DNA of 41,814 bases from Clostridia bacterium (GCA_900758165.1 CAAEQN010000095.1:1-41814); one strand, 5' to 3'; counted from the first letter of the stretch, positions 25,041 through 33,664 are shown. Numbers and translations are program-made. The notes: generated by a model not told the origin, from the letters alone.

Positions 25041-25595
25041 TTAAATTTCCATTTGCTTACCTAAAAAATTAGCTGCTGATTGAGCTACTTTTTGCTCAAC
25101 TTCTGTCATTTTAGTTTTAGGATCTTTAGATAAAAGTATAACACTACCTATTGCATTTCCTTCTGATATTATTGGATAAATTACTTGAGCATTATATATC
25201 TTATCTCTAGTTTCGTTTTGTGTTATAGGTACAGCTACATTATTATTTTCTTTACTAACGTAATTTTCCTTATCTTCCATAATTCTCTCTAATTCATTAC
25301 TAATGCCTTTTTCAAGCCATTCTTTTTTTGATGCACCAGATACAGCAATTACAGTATCTTTATCTGTAATACATGCAATATGACCAGTTGTTTTTGTTAA
25401 AGTTTCTGCATACTCTGATGCAAATTCAGAAAGTTCCCCTATAGGAGAATATTTTTTTAATATAACTTCCCCCTCTTTATCAGTAAAAATCTCTAAAGGG
25501 TCACCCTCTTTAATTCTTAATGTTCTTCTTATCTCCTTTGGAATAACAACTCTGCCCAAATCATCTATTCTTCTTACAACTCCTGTTGCCTTCAT
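25041..25595 (-). CDS. spoVT: Stage V sporulation protein T
   Basis: 184 residues. SpoVT is an AbrB-type swapped-hairpin DNA-binding protein with a C-terminal GAF domain; in Bacillus it tunes forespore sigma-G genes. MKATGVVRRIDDLGRVVIPK and IRRTLRIKEGDPLEIFTD are the AbrB part; YAETLTKTTGHIACITDKDT begins the GAF part. The frame extends 5 codons upstream, but those codons contain the ribosome binding site (AGGAGG), so the ATG at 25595-25593 is the start. Its presence suggests a spore-forming lineage. Confidence 0.93.
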   Translation of the reverse strand: MKATGVVRRIDDLGRVVIPKEIRRTLRIKEGDPLEIFTDKEGEVILKKYSPIGELSEFASEYAETLTKTTGHIACITDKDTVIAVSGASKKEWLEKGISNELERIMEDKENYVSKENNNVAVPITQNETRDKIYNAQVIYPIISEGNAIGSVILLSKDPKTKMTEVEQKVAQSAANFLGKQMEI

Positions 25596-25634
25596 TTTTT
25601 TCCTCCTCATTATAATTATTTGTTTTATATTTTT

Positions 25635-25664
25635 TATTATTACAAATAAGGAAGAATTTATTCA
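25635..25664 (-). promoter_or_regulatory. Possible sigma-G/sigma-F promoter of spoVT
   Basis: On the minus strand TGAATA (25664-25659) and AATAATA (25641-25635) are 17 bases apart. The first matches the sigma-G -35 box and the second partly matches CATACTA. spoVT is sigma-G-dependent in Bacillus. In such A+T-rich DNA this can arise by chance. Confidence 0.35.
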
Positions 25665-25743
25665 TTTTTCTATTTTATATTTAAAAATAAAATTACTTTT
25701 AAAATTTTATTGCTCAAAAGTCGTCTAAAAATCACCCAAAAGA

Positions 25744-25796
25744 AACGCATTTTTTCGCCCAAAAAGGGGCGTCCCTATTGGGCGAAAAAATGCGTT
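25744..25796. repeat. Perfect 19-bp inverted repeat, GC-richer than its surroundings
   Basis: Left arm AACGCATTTTTTCGCCCAA (25744-25762), 15-base loop, right arm 25778-25796 its exact reverse complement. The loop itself contains GGG...CCC. It lies between the divergent spoVT and greA promoters, where no terminator is needed, and its base composition differs from the flanks. A dispersed palindromic element, a regulator site or an RNA hairpin are all possible. Confidence 0.75.
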
Positions 25797-25826
25797 CTTC
25801 TCAAGCGAAAAGATAAAATAATCTAC

Positions 25827-25855
25827 TTGACAAAATAAAAAAAATGGTTTAATAT
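25827..25855 (+). promoter_or_regulatory. Promoter of greA
   Basis: TTGACA (25827-25832), 17-base spacer, TAATAT (25850-25855), about 65 bases before the start codon. Confidence 0.8.
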
Positions 25856-25921
25856 ATAGGAACACAAATAAAATTAGATTTAGAATCTATACTGCAAATG
25901 TGCAAAAGGAGGTTGACAAAA

Positions 25922-26398
25922 GTGGAAGACAAAGGAGTACTTGTTACACAAGAAGGATATGAAAAACTTGAAAAAGAATTAGATTATCTAAAAACAGAAA
26001 AAAGAGCAGAAATAGCAGAAAAAATTAAAGTAGCACTTGGATTTGGAGACTTATCAGAAAACTCTGAATATGATGAAGCTAAAAATGCTCAAGCCGAGAA
26101 TGAAGGAAAAATTGCAGAACTAGAAAATAAAATAAGATATGCCAAAATAATTGATGAATCAGAAATAGATACTAAAACTGTTCAAGTTGGAAATATTGTA
26201 AAAATATACGATGAAGAGTTTGATGAAGAAATAACATATACAATAGTTGGCTCAACAGAAGTTGATCTAGCAAAAAATAAAATATCAAACGAATCACCTG
26301 TTGGAGCAGCATTAATTGGAAAAAAGAAGAATGATGTTGTTGAAGTAAAAGTACCAGCAGGAACAGTAAAATATAAAATATTATCAATAACAAAATAA
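25922..26398 (+). CDS. greA: Transcription elongation factor GreA
   Basis: 158 residues, the family length. GreA inserts its coiled coil into the RNA polymerase secondary channel and stimulates cleavage of backtracked RNA. The N-terminal coiled coil carries LVTQEGYEKLEKELDYLK and, at its tip, GDLSENSEYDEAKNAQ with the catalytic acidic residues; SPVGAALIGKKKNDVVEVKV is the C-terminal FKBP-like signature. The frame opens at 25898, but AAAGGAGG (25905-25912) supports the GTG at 25922. Confidence 0.97.
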   Translation: MEDKGVLVTQEGYEKLEKELDYLKTEKRAEIAEKIKVALGFGDLSENSEYDEAKNAQAENEGKIAELENKIRYAKIIDESEIDTKTVQVGNIVKIYDEEFDEEITYTIVGSTEVDLAKNKISNESPVGAALIGKKKNDVVEVKVPAGTVKYKILSITK

Positions 26399-26418
26399 AT
26401 TAAGATAACATAAAAAAA

Positions 26419-26469
26419 TACACACCCAATATTAGACAAAGAGCTAATATTTGAGAGTGTATTTTTTTT
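26419..26469 (+). terminator. Intrinsic terminator after greA
   Basis: Outer TACAC/GTGTA and inner AATATTAG/CTAATATT stems are followed by a run of eight Ts. Confidence 0.85.
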
Positions 26470-26483
26470 ATGTCCACTGTTTA

Positions 26484-26512
26484 TTGAAAATCATAACAAG
26501 TTATGATATATT
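26484..26512 (+). promoter_or_regulatory. Promoter of thyA-dfrA
   Basis: TTGAAA (26484-26489), 17-base spacer, TATATT (26507-26512) with a TGA extended -10, starting about 30 bases before the thyA ATG. Confidence 0.75.
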
Positions 26513-26543
26513 TTGTTAAAAGTATAAAATAGGAGGTATTAAT

Positions 26544-27401
26544 ATGACACAAGCAGACAAACACTTTATAGATACTTGCAAAAAAATAATAGAAGAAGGA
26601 TATTCATCAGTTGGAACAGGAGTTAGAACGAGATGGGAAGATGGAAGCGAGGCAAATTATATTTCATTAGTAGGAGTTACTAATGTTTACGATGTTGGAA
26701 AAGAATTTCCAATGATAACACTTAGAAATAATTCTCAAAATATAAAAAGAGCAATAGATGAAATATTATGGATTTGGCAAAGAAAGTCAAACAATGTTAA
26801 TGATTTAAATTCGCATATTTGGGATCAATGGGCAGATGAAAATGGCTCAATAGGCAAAGCTTATGGATACCAAATGGCAAAGAAATATCAATTTAAAACA
26901 AAAGAAGGAATAAAAGAAATGGATCAAGTTGATTATGTTTTATATTTATTAAAACATGATCCTGCTAGTCGTCGTATTATGACAAATATATTTAATCATG
27001 AAGAGCTAAAAGATATGAGGTTAGAACCTTGCGCTTATGGAACTCAATGGCTTGTGAAAAATAAAAAACTTCATTTAATATTAAATCAACGTTCACAAGA
27101 TATGTTAGCTGCAAATGGATGGAATACAATGCAATATGCAGCACTTTTATGCATGTTTGCTCAAGTCTCTGGATTAGAGGTTGGAACTCTTACACATAAT
27201 ATAGGAGATTGTCACATTTATGATAGACATATACCATTAATTGAGAAATTAATAGCGGCAGAGCCAAAAGATGTATGTCCAAAACTAAAAATAAATAATC
27301 CAACAAAAGATTTTTATGAATTTAAAGTAGAGGACTTTGAAATAGAAGGATATGATTACAACAAAGATATAAAATTAGGAAAAATTCCAGTAGCAATTTA
27401 A
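26544..27401 (+). CDS. thyA: Thymidylate synthase
   Basis: 285 residues. It makes dTMP from dUMP using methylenetetrahydrofolate, which is oxidised to dihydrofolate. The catalytic cysteine is C163 in LEPCAYGTQW, an unusual version of the common PPCHxxxQ context. The phosphate/folate segment RSQDMLAANGWNTMQYA and the late THNIGDCHIYDRHI are family signatures. AGGAGGT precedes the ATG by 7 bases. dfrA follows 9 bases later and recycles the dihydrofolate. Confidence 0.93.
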   Translation: MTQADKHFIDTCKKIIEEGYSSVGTGVRTRWEDGSEANYISLVGVTNVYDVGKEFPMITLRNNSQNIKRAIDEILWIWQRKSNNVNDLNSHIWDQWADENGSIGKAYGYQMAKKYQFKTKEGIKEMDQVDYVLYLLKHDPASRRIMTNIFNHEELKDMRLEPCAYGTQWLVKNKKLHLILNQRSQDMLAANGWNTMQYAALLCMFAQVSGLEVGTLTHNIGDCHIYDRHIPLIEKLIAAEPKDVCPKLKINNPTKDFYEFKVEDFEIEGYDYNKDIKLGKIPVAI

Positions 27402-27410
27402 GGGGGAGAA

Positions 27411-27905
27411 ATGTTAAGTATAATTGTAGCAGTAGCAAAAAATAATGTAATAGGAAAAGATAACAAGCTTATATGGCATTTGCCAGAAGACTTAAAAAGA
27501 TTTAAAAGATTAACTTCTAATCATACTATTATAATGGGAAGAAGAACATTTGAATCATTAGGAAGAGTACTTCCAAATAGAAAACATGTAATTCTTTGTA
27601 ACGATGCAAAAATGAATATTGATGATGAAAATGTTGAAATATTAGATGATATTTCTAAATTAAAAAAATACATTGAATCTGATGATGAAAATTTTGTCAT
27701 TGGTGGCGCAACTATATATAGACTATTAATGCCATTTGCAAATAAAATGTATATTACACATATAAATCAGGAATTTGATGGTGATGTGTATTTTCCAGAG
27801 ATTTCTGAAAAAGAATGGAAAATAATAGATAGAGAGCCAGGGTTAAAGGATGAAAAAAATCCTTTTGATTATGAATATGTGACCTATGAAAGAAAAAATA
27901 TATAA
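27411..27905 (+). CDS. folA: Dihydrofolate reductase
   Basis: 164 residues, the family length. It reduces dihydrofolate with NADPH, restoring the cofactor used by the thyA product. The start SIIVAVAKNNVIGKDNKLIW, HLPEDLKRFK (with the acidic active-site residue E), IIMGRRTFESLGRVLPNRKH and FVIGGATIYRLLMP are diagnostic. The ribosome binding site AGGGGGAG lies just before the ATG. It is co-transcribed with thyA. Confidence 0.96.
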   Translation: MLSIIVAVAKNNVIGKDNKLIWHLPEDLKRFKRLTSNHTIIMGRRTFESLGRVLPNRKHVILCNDAKMNIDDENVEILDDISKLKKYIESDDENFVIGGATIYRLLMPFANKMYITHINQEFDGDVYFPEISEKEWKIIDREPGLKDEKNPFDYEYVTYERKNI

Positions 27906-27956
27906 TTAATTTTTTGTTAATAAAAATAAAGTTAAAGAACAAGAAACTTACTAGAT

Positions 27957-27998
27957 AAAAAATACCACAATGCTCTAACGAGTTTTGTGGTATTTTTA
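27957..27998. terminator. Bidirectional terminator between folA and deoD
   Basis: AATACCACAA (27961-27970) pairs with TTGTGGTATT (27985-27994), flanked by an A-run and a T-run, so it can end both convergent genes. Confidence 0.9.
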
Positions 27999-28039
27999 TA
28001 TACTGTTATTATATAAAAGGAGTTTAGCCCTTTATAAAA

Positions 28040-28759
28040 CTATAATCTGATTGCAGCTTCTAAAGCTAATTTAATCATAGAGTTTAAAGAAGTTTGTCTG
28101 TCGTTTGCAGAAATTTCTTGATGTTTATAATGAGAATCAACAACACTTAATAAGCAACTAGCTCTTTTTCCTAAAGAGTGAGCATTATAGAATAATGCAA
28201 AAGCCTCCATTTCTGCTCCGATAATATTTAAATCCTTTGGAAATCTTGCAATTAGTTCATTTACATCTTTTACATAATAATCAAAACAATCACTACAAAG
28301 AGTATTTCCTTTAACATAAGGAATATTTAATTCTTTAGCCGTATTTTCTATAACAGAATTAACCTCTTTATTTGATTCCATTAAATGGCAGTTATTTTCA
28401 TTAAGTTCATAAGCGTAATTTCCTTCTGTATATGCATTGTCTACTAAAATAGTATCTAATAGATTCAAATTTTCGTTATAAGCTCCGCAAGAGCCAATAC
28501 GAATAATCGTATCAACATTATAAAATTTGTATAATTCATACGAATATATTCCAATACTTGGCATTCCCATACCTGATGCAAAAACTGTAATTTCTTTACC
28601 TTTATAAGTTCCAGTATATCCAAACATATTTCTAACAGAGTTGATAAGCCTTGCATTTTCTAAAAAGTTATCTGCAATATATTTAGCTCTAAGTGGATCC
28701 CCAGGCATCAAAACTATTTTTGATATATCTTCTAATTTAGCTTCATTATGTGGTGTCAT
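28040..28759 (-). CDS. deoD: Purine-nucleoside phosphorylase, DeoD type
   Basis: 239 residues. It splits purine (deoxy)nucleosides with phosphate in salvage. VLMPGDPLRAKYIADNF, FASGMGMPSIGIYSYEL, IRIGSCGAY and GAEMEAFALF are the hexameric PNP signatures; the C-terminal SVVDSHY region replaces the usual TVSD. AGGAGG precedes the ATG. Single gene with its own promoter. Confidence 0.95.
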   Translation of the reverse strand: MTPHNEAKLEDISKIVLMPGDPLRAKYIADNFLENARLINSVRNMFGYTGTYKGKEITVFASGMGMPSIGIYSYELYKFYNVDTIIRIGSCGAYNENLNLLDTILVDNAYTEGNYAYELNENNCHLMESNKEVNSVIENTAKELNIPYVKGNTLCSDCFDYYVKDVNELIARFPKDLNIIGAEMEAFALFYNAHSLGKRASCLLSVVDSHYKHQEISANDRQTSLNSMIKLALEAAIRL

Positions 28760-28793
28760 AAAAACCTCCTAACAAATATTTTAAGATATGCCT

Positions 28794-28821
28794 ATTATAT
28801 CATAAAAAATATATAGTGCAA
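28794..28821 (-). promoter_or_regulatory. Promoter of deoD
   Basis: On the minus strand TTGCAC (28821-28816), 16-base spacer and a perfect TATAAT (28799-28794). Confidence 0.65.
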
Positions 28822-28852
28822 GAAAAATGTGTATCATGATTAAAAATTTTCA

Positions 28853-28881
28853 TTGCAGAATTTCTAAAAATATGTTACTAT
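28853..28881 (+). promoter_or_regulatory. Possible promoter of the metal-exporter gene
   Basis: TTGCAG (28853-28858), 17-base spacer and TACTAT (28876-28881), 36 bases before the start codon. Both boxes are imperfect. Confidence 0.4.
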
Positions 28882-28917
28882 TATATATAACGTTTATGTA
28901 AATTTAGGGAGATAGCA

Positions 28918-29787
28918 ATGGGCAATATATTAAAAGATGTATGTATAGATACAATTATAGATATAGCAAAATTAATACCTTTTTTATTTTTAACTTATTT
29001 ATTAATGGAATATATAGAGCATAAAACTGGTGAAAAAACTAAAAATGTGATAAAGAAATCTGGAAGGCTAGGTCCTTTATTAGGAGGGACTTTAGGAATA
29101 TTTCCTCAATGTGGATTTTCTGCAGTTGCAGCAAATTTATATGCTGGAAGAATTATAACTATGGGGACTTTAATTGCTGTATTTTTATCAACATCAGATG
29201 AAATGCTTCCAATACTAATATCAGAAGCAGCACCAGCAAGTTTGATTTTTAAAATATTAATTATTAAGCTATTAATTGGAATAATATTTGGATTTATAAT
29301 AGATGGGATAATTTCAATAATAAAAAATAAATCAGATAAAAAAGACGAAATGAATAATGTTATAGAAGATTTATGTCATGAGGAACATTGCGATTGTGAA
29401 CATGGGATTTTTAAATCTGCATTAAAGCATACAATAAATATTTTAATCTTTATTTTTATAATAACATTAGCAATAAATATTTTAGTAGCTTTTATAGGAG
29501 AAGAAAAAATTTCTAATTTTATAGCAAATATTCCAGTTGTAGGAATATTAATATCTGCTTTAGTAGGGTTAATACCAAACTGTGCAGGATCAGTAATATT
29601 GACAGAGTTATATCTATCAAATTTAATAACATTTGGCTCAATGATAGCAGGATTATTGGTTGGCTCTGGAGTAGGAATTCTAATATTGTATAAATCAAAT
29701 AGACATACAAAAGAGAATTTAGCTATTACAGGAATATTATATCTAATAGGAGTAATATGTGGAGTAATAATAGATTTAATAGGATAA
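28918..29787 (+). CDS. Putative heavy-metal exporter permease (ArsP_2-like)
   Basis: 289 residues with about eight to ten hydrophobic helices in two halves. Family resemblance is to the putative manganese/arsenic exporters: GTLGIFPQCGFSAVAANLYA and FLSTSDEMLPILI in the first half, and LIPNCAGSVILTELYL in the second, repeat the same pattern. The cytoplasmic or external loop between the halves has CHEEHCDCEHG (residues 153-163), a likely metal-binding patch. The exported ion is unknown. Single gene, AGGGAG ribosome binding site. Confidence 0.75.
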   Translation: MGNILKDVCIDTIIDIAKLIPFLFLTYLLMEYIEHKTGEKTKNVIKKSGRLGPLLGGTLGIFPQCGFSAVAANLYAGRIITMGTLIAVFLSTSDEMLPILISEAAPASLIFKILIIKLLIGIIFGFIIDGIISIIKNKSDKKDEMNNVIEDLCHEEHCDCEHGIFKSALKHTINILIFIFIITLAINILVAFIGEEKISNFIANIPVVGILISALVGLIPNCAGSVILTELYLSNLITFGSMIAGLLVGSGVGILILYKSNRHTKENLAITGILYLIGVICGVIIDLIG

Positions 29788-29794
29788 ATTTTTT

Positions 29795-29826
29795 GCCCTT
29801 TTTTAACAAAAAAAAGGGCTTTCCTT
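29795..29826 (+). terminator. Terminator of the metal-exporter gene
   Basis: GCCCTTTTTT-AACA-AAAAAAAAGGGC (29795-29819), followed by TTTCCTTTT. Its right arm overlaps the next hairpin, which serves the opposite strand. Confidence 0.7.
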
Positions 29827-29854
29827 TTGAGAGTAGAAAAAGGAGAGCCTTTTA
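29811..29854 (-). terminator. Terminator of pflA
   Basis: On the minus strand AAAAGGCTCTCCTTTT pairs imperfectly with AAAAGGAAAGCCCTTTT and runs into a T-tract. It shares an arm with the terminator on the plus strand. Confidence 0.7.
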
Positions 29855-29868
29855 GGTTTGTTTAAAGA

Positions 29869-30597
29869 TTATTGAGCGAAGATTCTGTTTGCTCTATCAA
29901 TATCTTCTTGAGTGGCAACTCTTACGCCTTCAAGAGGATAAGTTAAACCAAGATTAATCCATTTGAATTTTCCCATATCGTGATAGGCAAGAAAATCTAC
30001 TTTATCAACAGTGTTTAAAGAAGAAACAAATTCTTTTAATTTAAGTAAATCTTGTTCATTGTCAGTATATCCAGGAACAATAACTTGTCTGATCCAAATA
30101 TGCTTTCCTTTGGAATTTAGATATTTTGCGAATTCTAGTTCTTTCTTATTGGAAACACCAGTTAAATCTTTGCAAACATCATCATTAATACATTTAATGT
30201 CTAATAAAAACAAATCAGTTAATTCAATTAACTTATCAATTTTTTCAGTAATATTAATAACTCCAGAAGTGTCAATAGCAGTAGAGTAACCTTTCTTTTT
30301 TAATTCCTTAAATAAGGTTAGTAAAAAGTCAACATGAAGTAAAGGCTCACCACCACTTACTGTAACTCCTCCTCCAGAAGGAATTATATAATTTTTATAT
30401 CTATCTATTTTATTTAAAACATCTCTAACAGAATAAGTAGTGCCACCTTGATGTGCCCAAGTATCTCTATTTTGACAATATTTACATTGCAGATTGCAAC
30501 CTTGTGTGAATATTACAAATCTAATACCTGGACCATCAACAGCACCAAATGTTTCAAAAGAGTGGATAGGGCATAATATTGAGTCCAAATCTTGCAT
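29869..30597 (-). CDS. pflA: Pyruvate formate-lyase activating enzyme
   Basis: 242 residues. A radical-SAM enzyme that abstracts hydrogen from the glycine of pyruvate formate-lyase. The 4Fe-4S motif is CNLQCKYCQN (CxxxCxxC), preceded by GAVDGPGIRFVIFTQG; GGVTVSGGEPLLH is the SAM-binding region. LLDIKCINDD and RQVIVPGYTD are further family motifs. It starts 22 bases after the pflB stop, so both are co-transcribed. Confidence 0.96.
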   Translation of the reverse strand: MQDLDSILCPIHSFETFGAVDGPGIRFVIFTQGCNLQCKYCQNRDTWAHQGGTTYSVRDVLNKIDRYKNYIIPSGGGVTVSGGEPLLHVDFLLTLFKELKKKGYSTAIDTSGVINITEKIDKLIELTDLFLLDIKCINDDVCKDLTGVSNKKELEFAKYLNSKGKHIWIRQVIVPGYTDNEQDLLKLKEFVSSLNTVDKVDFLAYHDMGKFKWINLGLTYPLEGVRVATQEDIDRANRIFAQ

Positions 30598-30619
30598 TTT
30601 TTAGTCCTTTCAATTAAAA

Positions 30620-32851
30620 TTAAATTTTTTCGTGTATTGTTCTATTTATTACGTCCAATTGTTGTTCTTTGGTTAGTTTTACAAAGTTTACTGCATATCC
30701 TGAAACACGAATTGTAAGTTGAGGATATTTTTCAGGATGGTTCATTGCATCTATAAGCAAAGCTCTATCAAAAACATTTACATTAATATGATGTCCTGAT
30801 TGCATAAAGTAACCATCTAACATACTTACCAAATGATTTATTTTAGTACTATCATCTTTTCCTAATGTACCAGGTGTAATTGAGAAAGTAAAAGATATTC
30901 CGTCTTCTGAATACGCATAAGGAAGCTTTGCAATAGTATTCATTACAGCTAAAGCACCAGTTGTATCTCTTCCATGAAGCGGATTTGCACCAGGTCCAAA
31001 TGGAGCACCAGCTCTTCTTCCATCAGGTGTATTTCCAGTTGCTTTACCATAAACAACATTTGAAGTAATAGTAAGAATAGATTGTGTTGGTTTAGCGTTT
31101 CTATAAGTAGTATGTCCTTCTAATTTTCTCATAAAATTCTTTACTAATTCAACAGCTATTTCATCAACTCTTTCATCATCATTACCATATTTAGGAAAAT
31201 CACCTTCAATAGAATAGTCTATAGCAAGTCCATCATCATTTCTAATAACTTTTACTTTGGCATATTTTATAGCTGATAAAGAATCAACTACAACAGACAA
31301 ACCAGCAATACCACAAGCCATTGTACGAATTACGTCTCTGTCATGAAGAGCCATCTCCAAAGCTTCATAAGAATATTTATCATGCATGTAGTGAATAGCA
31401 TTTAGAGACTTCATATATATTTTAGCAACATAATCAAGCATCTGATCATATTTTGCCAAAACTTCATCATAATCTAAATATTCAGAAGTTATAGGAGCAA
31501 ACATTGGGGTAACCTGTTTACCAGTAATTTCATCTTTACCACCATTAATAGCATAAAGTAAAGCTTTTGCTAAATTAGCCCTTGCTCCGAAAAATTGCAT
31601 TTGCTTTCCAATTTTCATTGCAGAAACACAGCAAGCAATACCATAATCATCTCCTAAAGAAGCTCTCATTAAATCATCATTTTCATATTGAATAGAGGAT
31701 GTGCTAATTGAAATTTTTGCACAATAATCTTTAAATGCTTTTGGTAAGTTTTTAGACCATAAAACAGTTAAATTTGGTTCTGGTGCTGAACCTAAATTTT
31801 CCAAAGTGTGTAACATTCTAAATGAGTTCTTTGTAACCAAGGTTCTACCATCAATTCCCATTCCACCAATACTTTCAGTAACCCATACAGGATCTCCACT
31901 AAATAAAGCATTATATTCAGGAGCTCTTAAAAATCTAACCATTCTTAATTTAATAACAAATTGGTCAATAAGCTCTTGAACTTCTTGTTCTGTTATAGAG
32001 CCGTTTTTTAAATCTCTTTCAAAATAAATATCTAAAAATGTAGAAGTTCTACCAAGAGACATAGCGGCTCCATTTTGATCTTTTATGGCTCCTAAATACC
32101 CAAAATATAGCCATTGAACAGCTTCTTTAGAATTAGAAGCTGGAAGAGATATATCAAAGCCATATTTTTCAGCCATTTTCTTTAAATCTTCAAGGGCTTT
32201 TATTTGTTCAGAAATTTCTTCTCTATGACGAATAATATCTTCAGTAAATTCATCAACATCTAAAATGTCAAGTTCTTCTTTCTTTTCAGCAATTAAAAAA
32301 TCAATACCGTATAAAGCAACACGTCTATAATCACCAATAATACGACCACGACCATATCCGTCAGGAAGGCCAGTTAAAAGATGATGAGTTCTTGCTATAC
32401 GTATATCAGGGGTATAAACATCAAAAACACCATCATTATGAGTTTTTCTTAAATTATGATAAATATATTCAATTTCATCATCTACTTTATAACCATAAGC
32501 TTGACAAGACTTTTCAACTATTCTAATACCACCATTTGGCATAATTGCTCTTTTTAAAGGAGCATCAGTCTGAAAACCAACGATATCTTCTAAATCCTTA
32601 TCCAAATATCCAGGTTCATATCTATTTATTCCAGAAGGAGTTTTGGTATCAATATCTAAAACTTCATGTTCTTTTTCTAGTTTGTATAGGTCTAGAACTT
32701 TTTGCCATAGCTTATTAGTTTTATCAGTAGAGTTTTCCAAAAAATCTTCATTACCTGCATACGGAGTATAATTTTTTTGAATAAAATCTCTAACATCAAT
32801 TTCATTGCACCAATTTCCTTTTTCAAAATTATTCCATTGTTTAAAATCCAT
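30620..32851 (-). CDS. pflB: Formate acetyltransferase (pyruvate formate-lyase)
   Basis: 743 residues, about the normal 740-760. It converts pyruvate and CoA to acetyl-CoA and formate in anaerobic metabolism. The two active-site cysteines are C407-C408 (GIACCVSAMKIG) and the radical glycine is G718 in IRVSGYAVNF, 25 residues from the end. The N-terminal WNNFEKGNWCNEIDVRDFI is typical. AGGAGGT precedes the ATG. It and pflA indicate an anaerobic fermentative lifestyle. Confidence 0.97.
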   Translation of the reverse strand: MDFKQWNNFEKGNWCNEIDVRDFIQKNYTPYAGNEDFLENSTDKTNKLWQKVLDLYKLEKEHEVLDIDTKTPSGINRYEPGYLDKDLEDIVGFQTDAPLKRAIMPNGGIRIVEKSCQAYGYKVDDEIEYIYHNLRKTHNDGVFDVYTPDIRIARTHHLLTGLPDGYGRGRIIGDYRRVALYGIDFLIAEKKEELDILDVDEFTEDIIRHREEISEQIKALEDLKKMAEKYGFDISLPASNSKEAVQWLYFGYLGAIKDQNGAAMSLGRTSTFLDIYFERDLKNGSITEQEVQELIDQFVIKLRMVRFLRAPEYNALFSGDPVWVTESIGGMGIDGRTLVTKNSFRMLHTLENLGSAPEPNLTVLWSKNLPKAFKDYCAKISISTSSIQYENDDLMRASLGDDYGIACCVSAMKIGKQMQFFGARANLAKALLYAINGGKDEITGKQVTPMFAPITSEYLDYDEVLAKYDQMLDYVAKIYMKSLNAIHYMHDKYSYEALEMALHDRDVIRTMACGIAGLSVVVDSLSAIKYAKVKVIRNDDGLAIDYSIEGDFPKYGNDDERVDEIAVELVKNFMRKLEGHTTYRNAKPTQSILTITSNVVYGKATGNTPDGRRAGAPFGPGANPLHGRDTTGALAVMNTIAKLPYAYSEDGISFTFSITPGTLGKDDSTKINHLVSMLDGYFMQSGHHINVNVFDRALLIDAMNHPEKYPQLTIRVSGYAVNFVKLTKEQQLDVINRTIHEKI

Positions 32852-32867
32852 AAAGTACCTCCTAATA

Positions 32868-32889
32868 ATTAATATTAGTATTAATATTA
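32868..32889. repeat. Tandem ATTAATATTA boxes upstream of pflB
   Basis: ATTAATATTA occurs at 32868-32877 and again at 32880-32889, a period of 12 bases. The core TAATATTA is self-complementary and recurs at 33447-33454 ahead of the XRE gene. A candidate operator, but such strings arise easily in this A+T-rich DNA. Confidence 0.4.
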
Positions 32890-32975
32890 TCTTAAAGATT
32901 TATAATTATAATTGTAAATTCTGTAAAATAATATATATACAATAAAATCATAACATATTATTTGTAATTTGTGCA

Positions 32976-33043
32976 ATAAAAAACTATCAATTAGAAAATA
33001 ATCTTTTGTTTATTTTGTTATAAAAGATTATTCTTATTGATAG
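32976..33043 (-). terminator. Terminator of the XRE regulator gene
   Basis: CTATCAAT/ATTGATAG (32984-32991 with 33036-33043) continues into AATAATCTTTT/AAAAGATTATT (32997-33007 with 33022-33032). Read on the minus strand it ends in TTTTTTATT. Confidence 0.85.
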
Positions 33044-33093
33044 CATCTATTTTTAATTAATAAAAAATATTTGATTCTAATGGTTTAAGAATA

Positions 33094-33423
33094 TTAATCT
33101 GTATCTTCTGCAATCATTTTAGAAAGTTTATAAATCAATTTTTGTTTTTCGGGTGAGCACTTTTTTAACAGGTCATTAAATTCGTGATACAAGTATTTAT
33201 CATCACAATCTGAAACTCCATTTAAAATATATCCTTCAGAGACATTTAAGATAGAGCAGAACTCACTTAATCTTTTAAGATTTATATGTGAACTTCCTCT
33301 TTCAACTCTACTTATAAAAGCAACTGAAAGATTAGTTTTTTCTGCTAATTCTTGTTGAGTTAATTTAGCATTTAAACGAGCACTTTTTAATCGTGCACCA
33401 ATTATTGAATAGTCTATAGCCAT
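33094..33423 (-). CDS. XRE family transcriptional regulator
   Basis: 109 residues. Residues 8-65 form a Cro/CI-type helix-turn-helix: RLKSARLNAKLTQQELAEKT, then NLSVAFISRVERGSSHINLK. The remaining 45 residues are a charged helical tail (probably dimerisation) without an enzymatic domain. It lies 242 bases from pflB on the same strand, with its own terminator between, and is divergent from the CorC-type gene. The target is unknown; self-regulation through TAATATTA-rich DNA upstream is conceivable. Confidence 0.9.
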   Translation of the reverse strand: MAIDYSIIGARLKSARLNAKLTQQELAEKTNLSVAFISRVERGSSHINLKRLSEFCSILNVSEGYILNGVSDCDDKYLYHEFNDLLKKCSPEKQKLIYKLSKMIAEDTD

Positions 33424-33664
33424 TGAAATTCACCTCTTATTATTAATAATATTAATATAACATTATTAATACGCTTTTAACAGAAATGTATAAGTACGTA
33501 TTTAACATATAAGTTAACTAAATAATCTATAACAAAAGTATAAATACATACTAATTATTATGTAACAAAAAATAGTAAAGATTTAGAAGAAATTTAAATA
33601 TATTTTGTATATTAATAAGAAAATTTATAAAAAATATAAATAAATAAAATTACAGGAGAAAATA

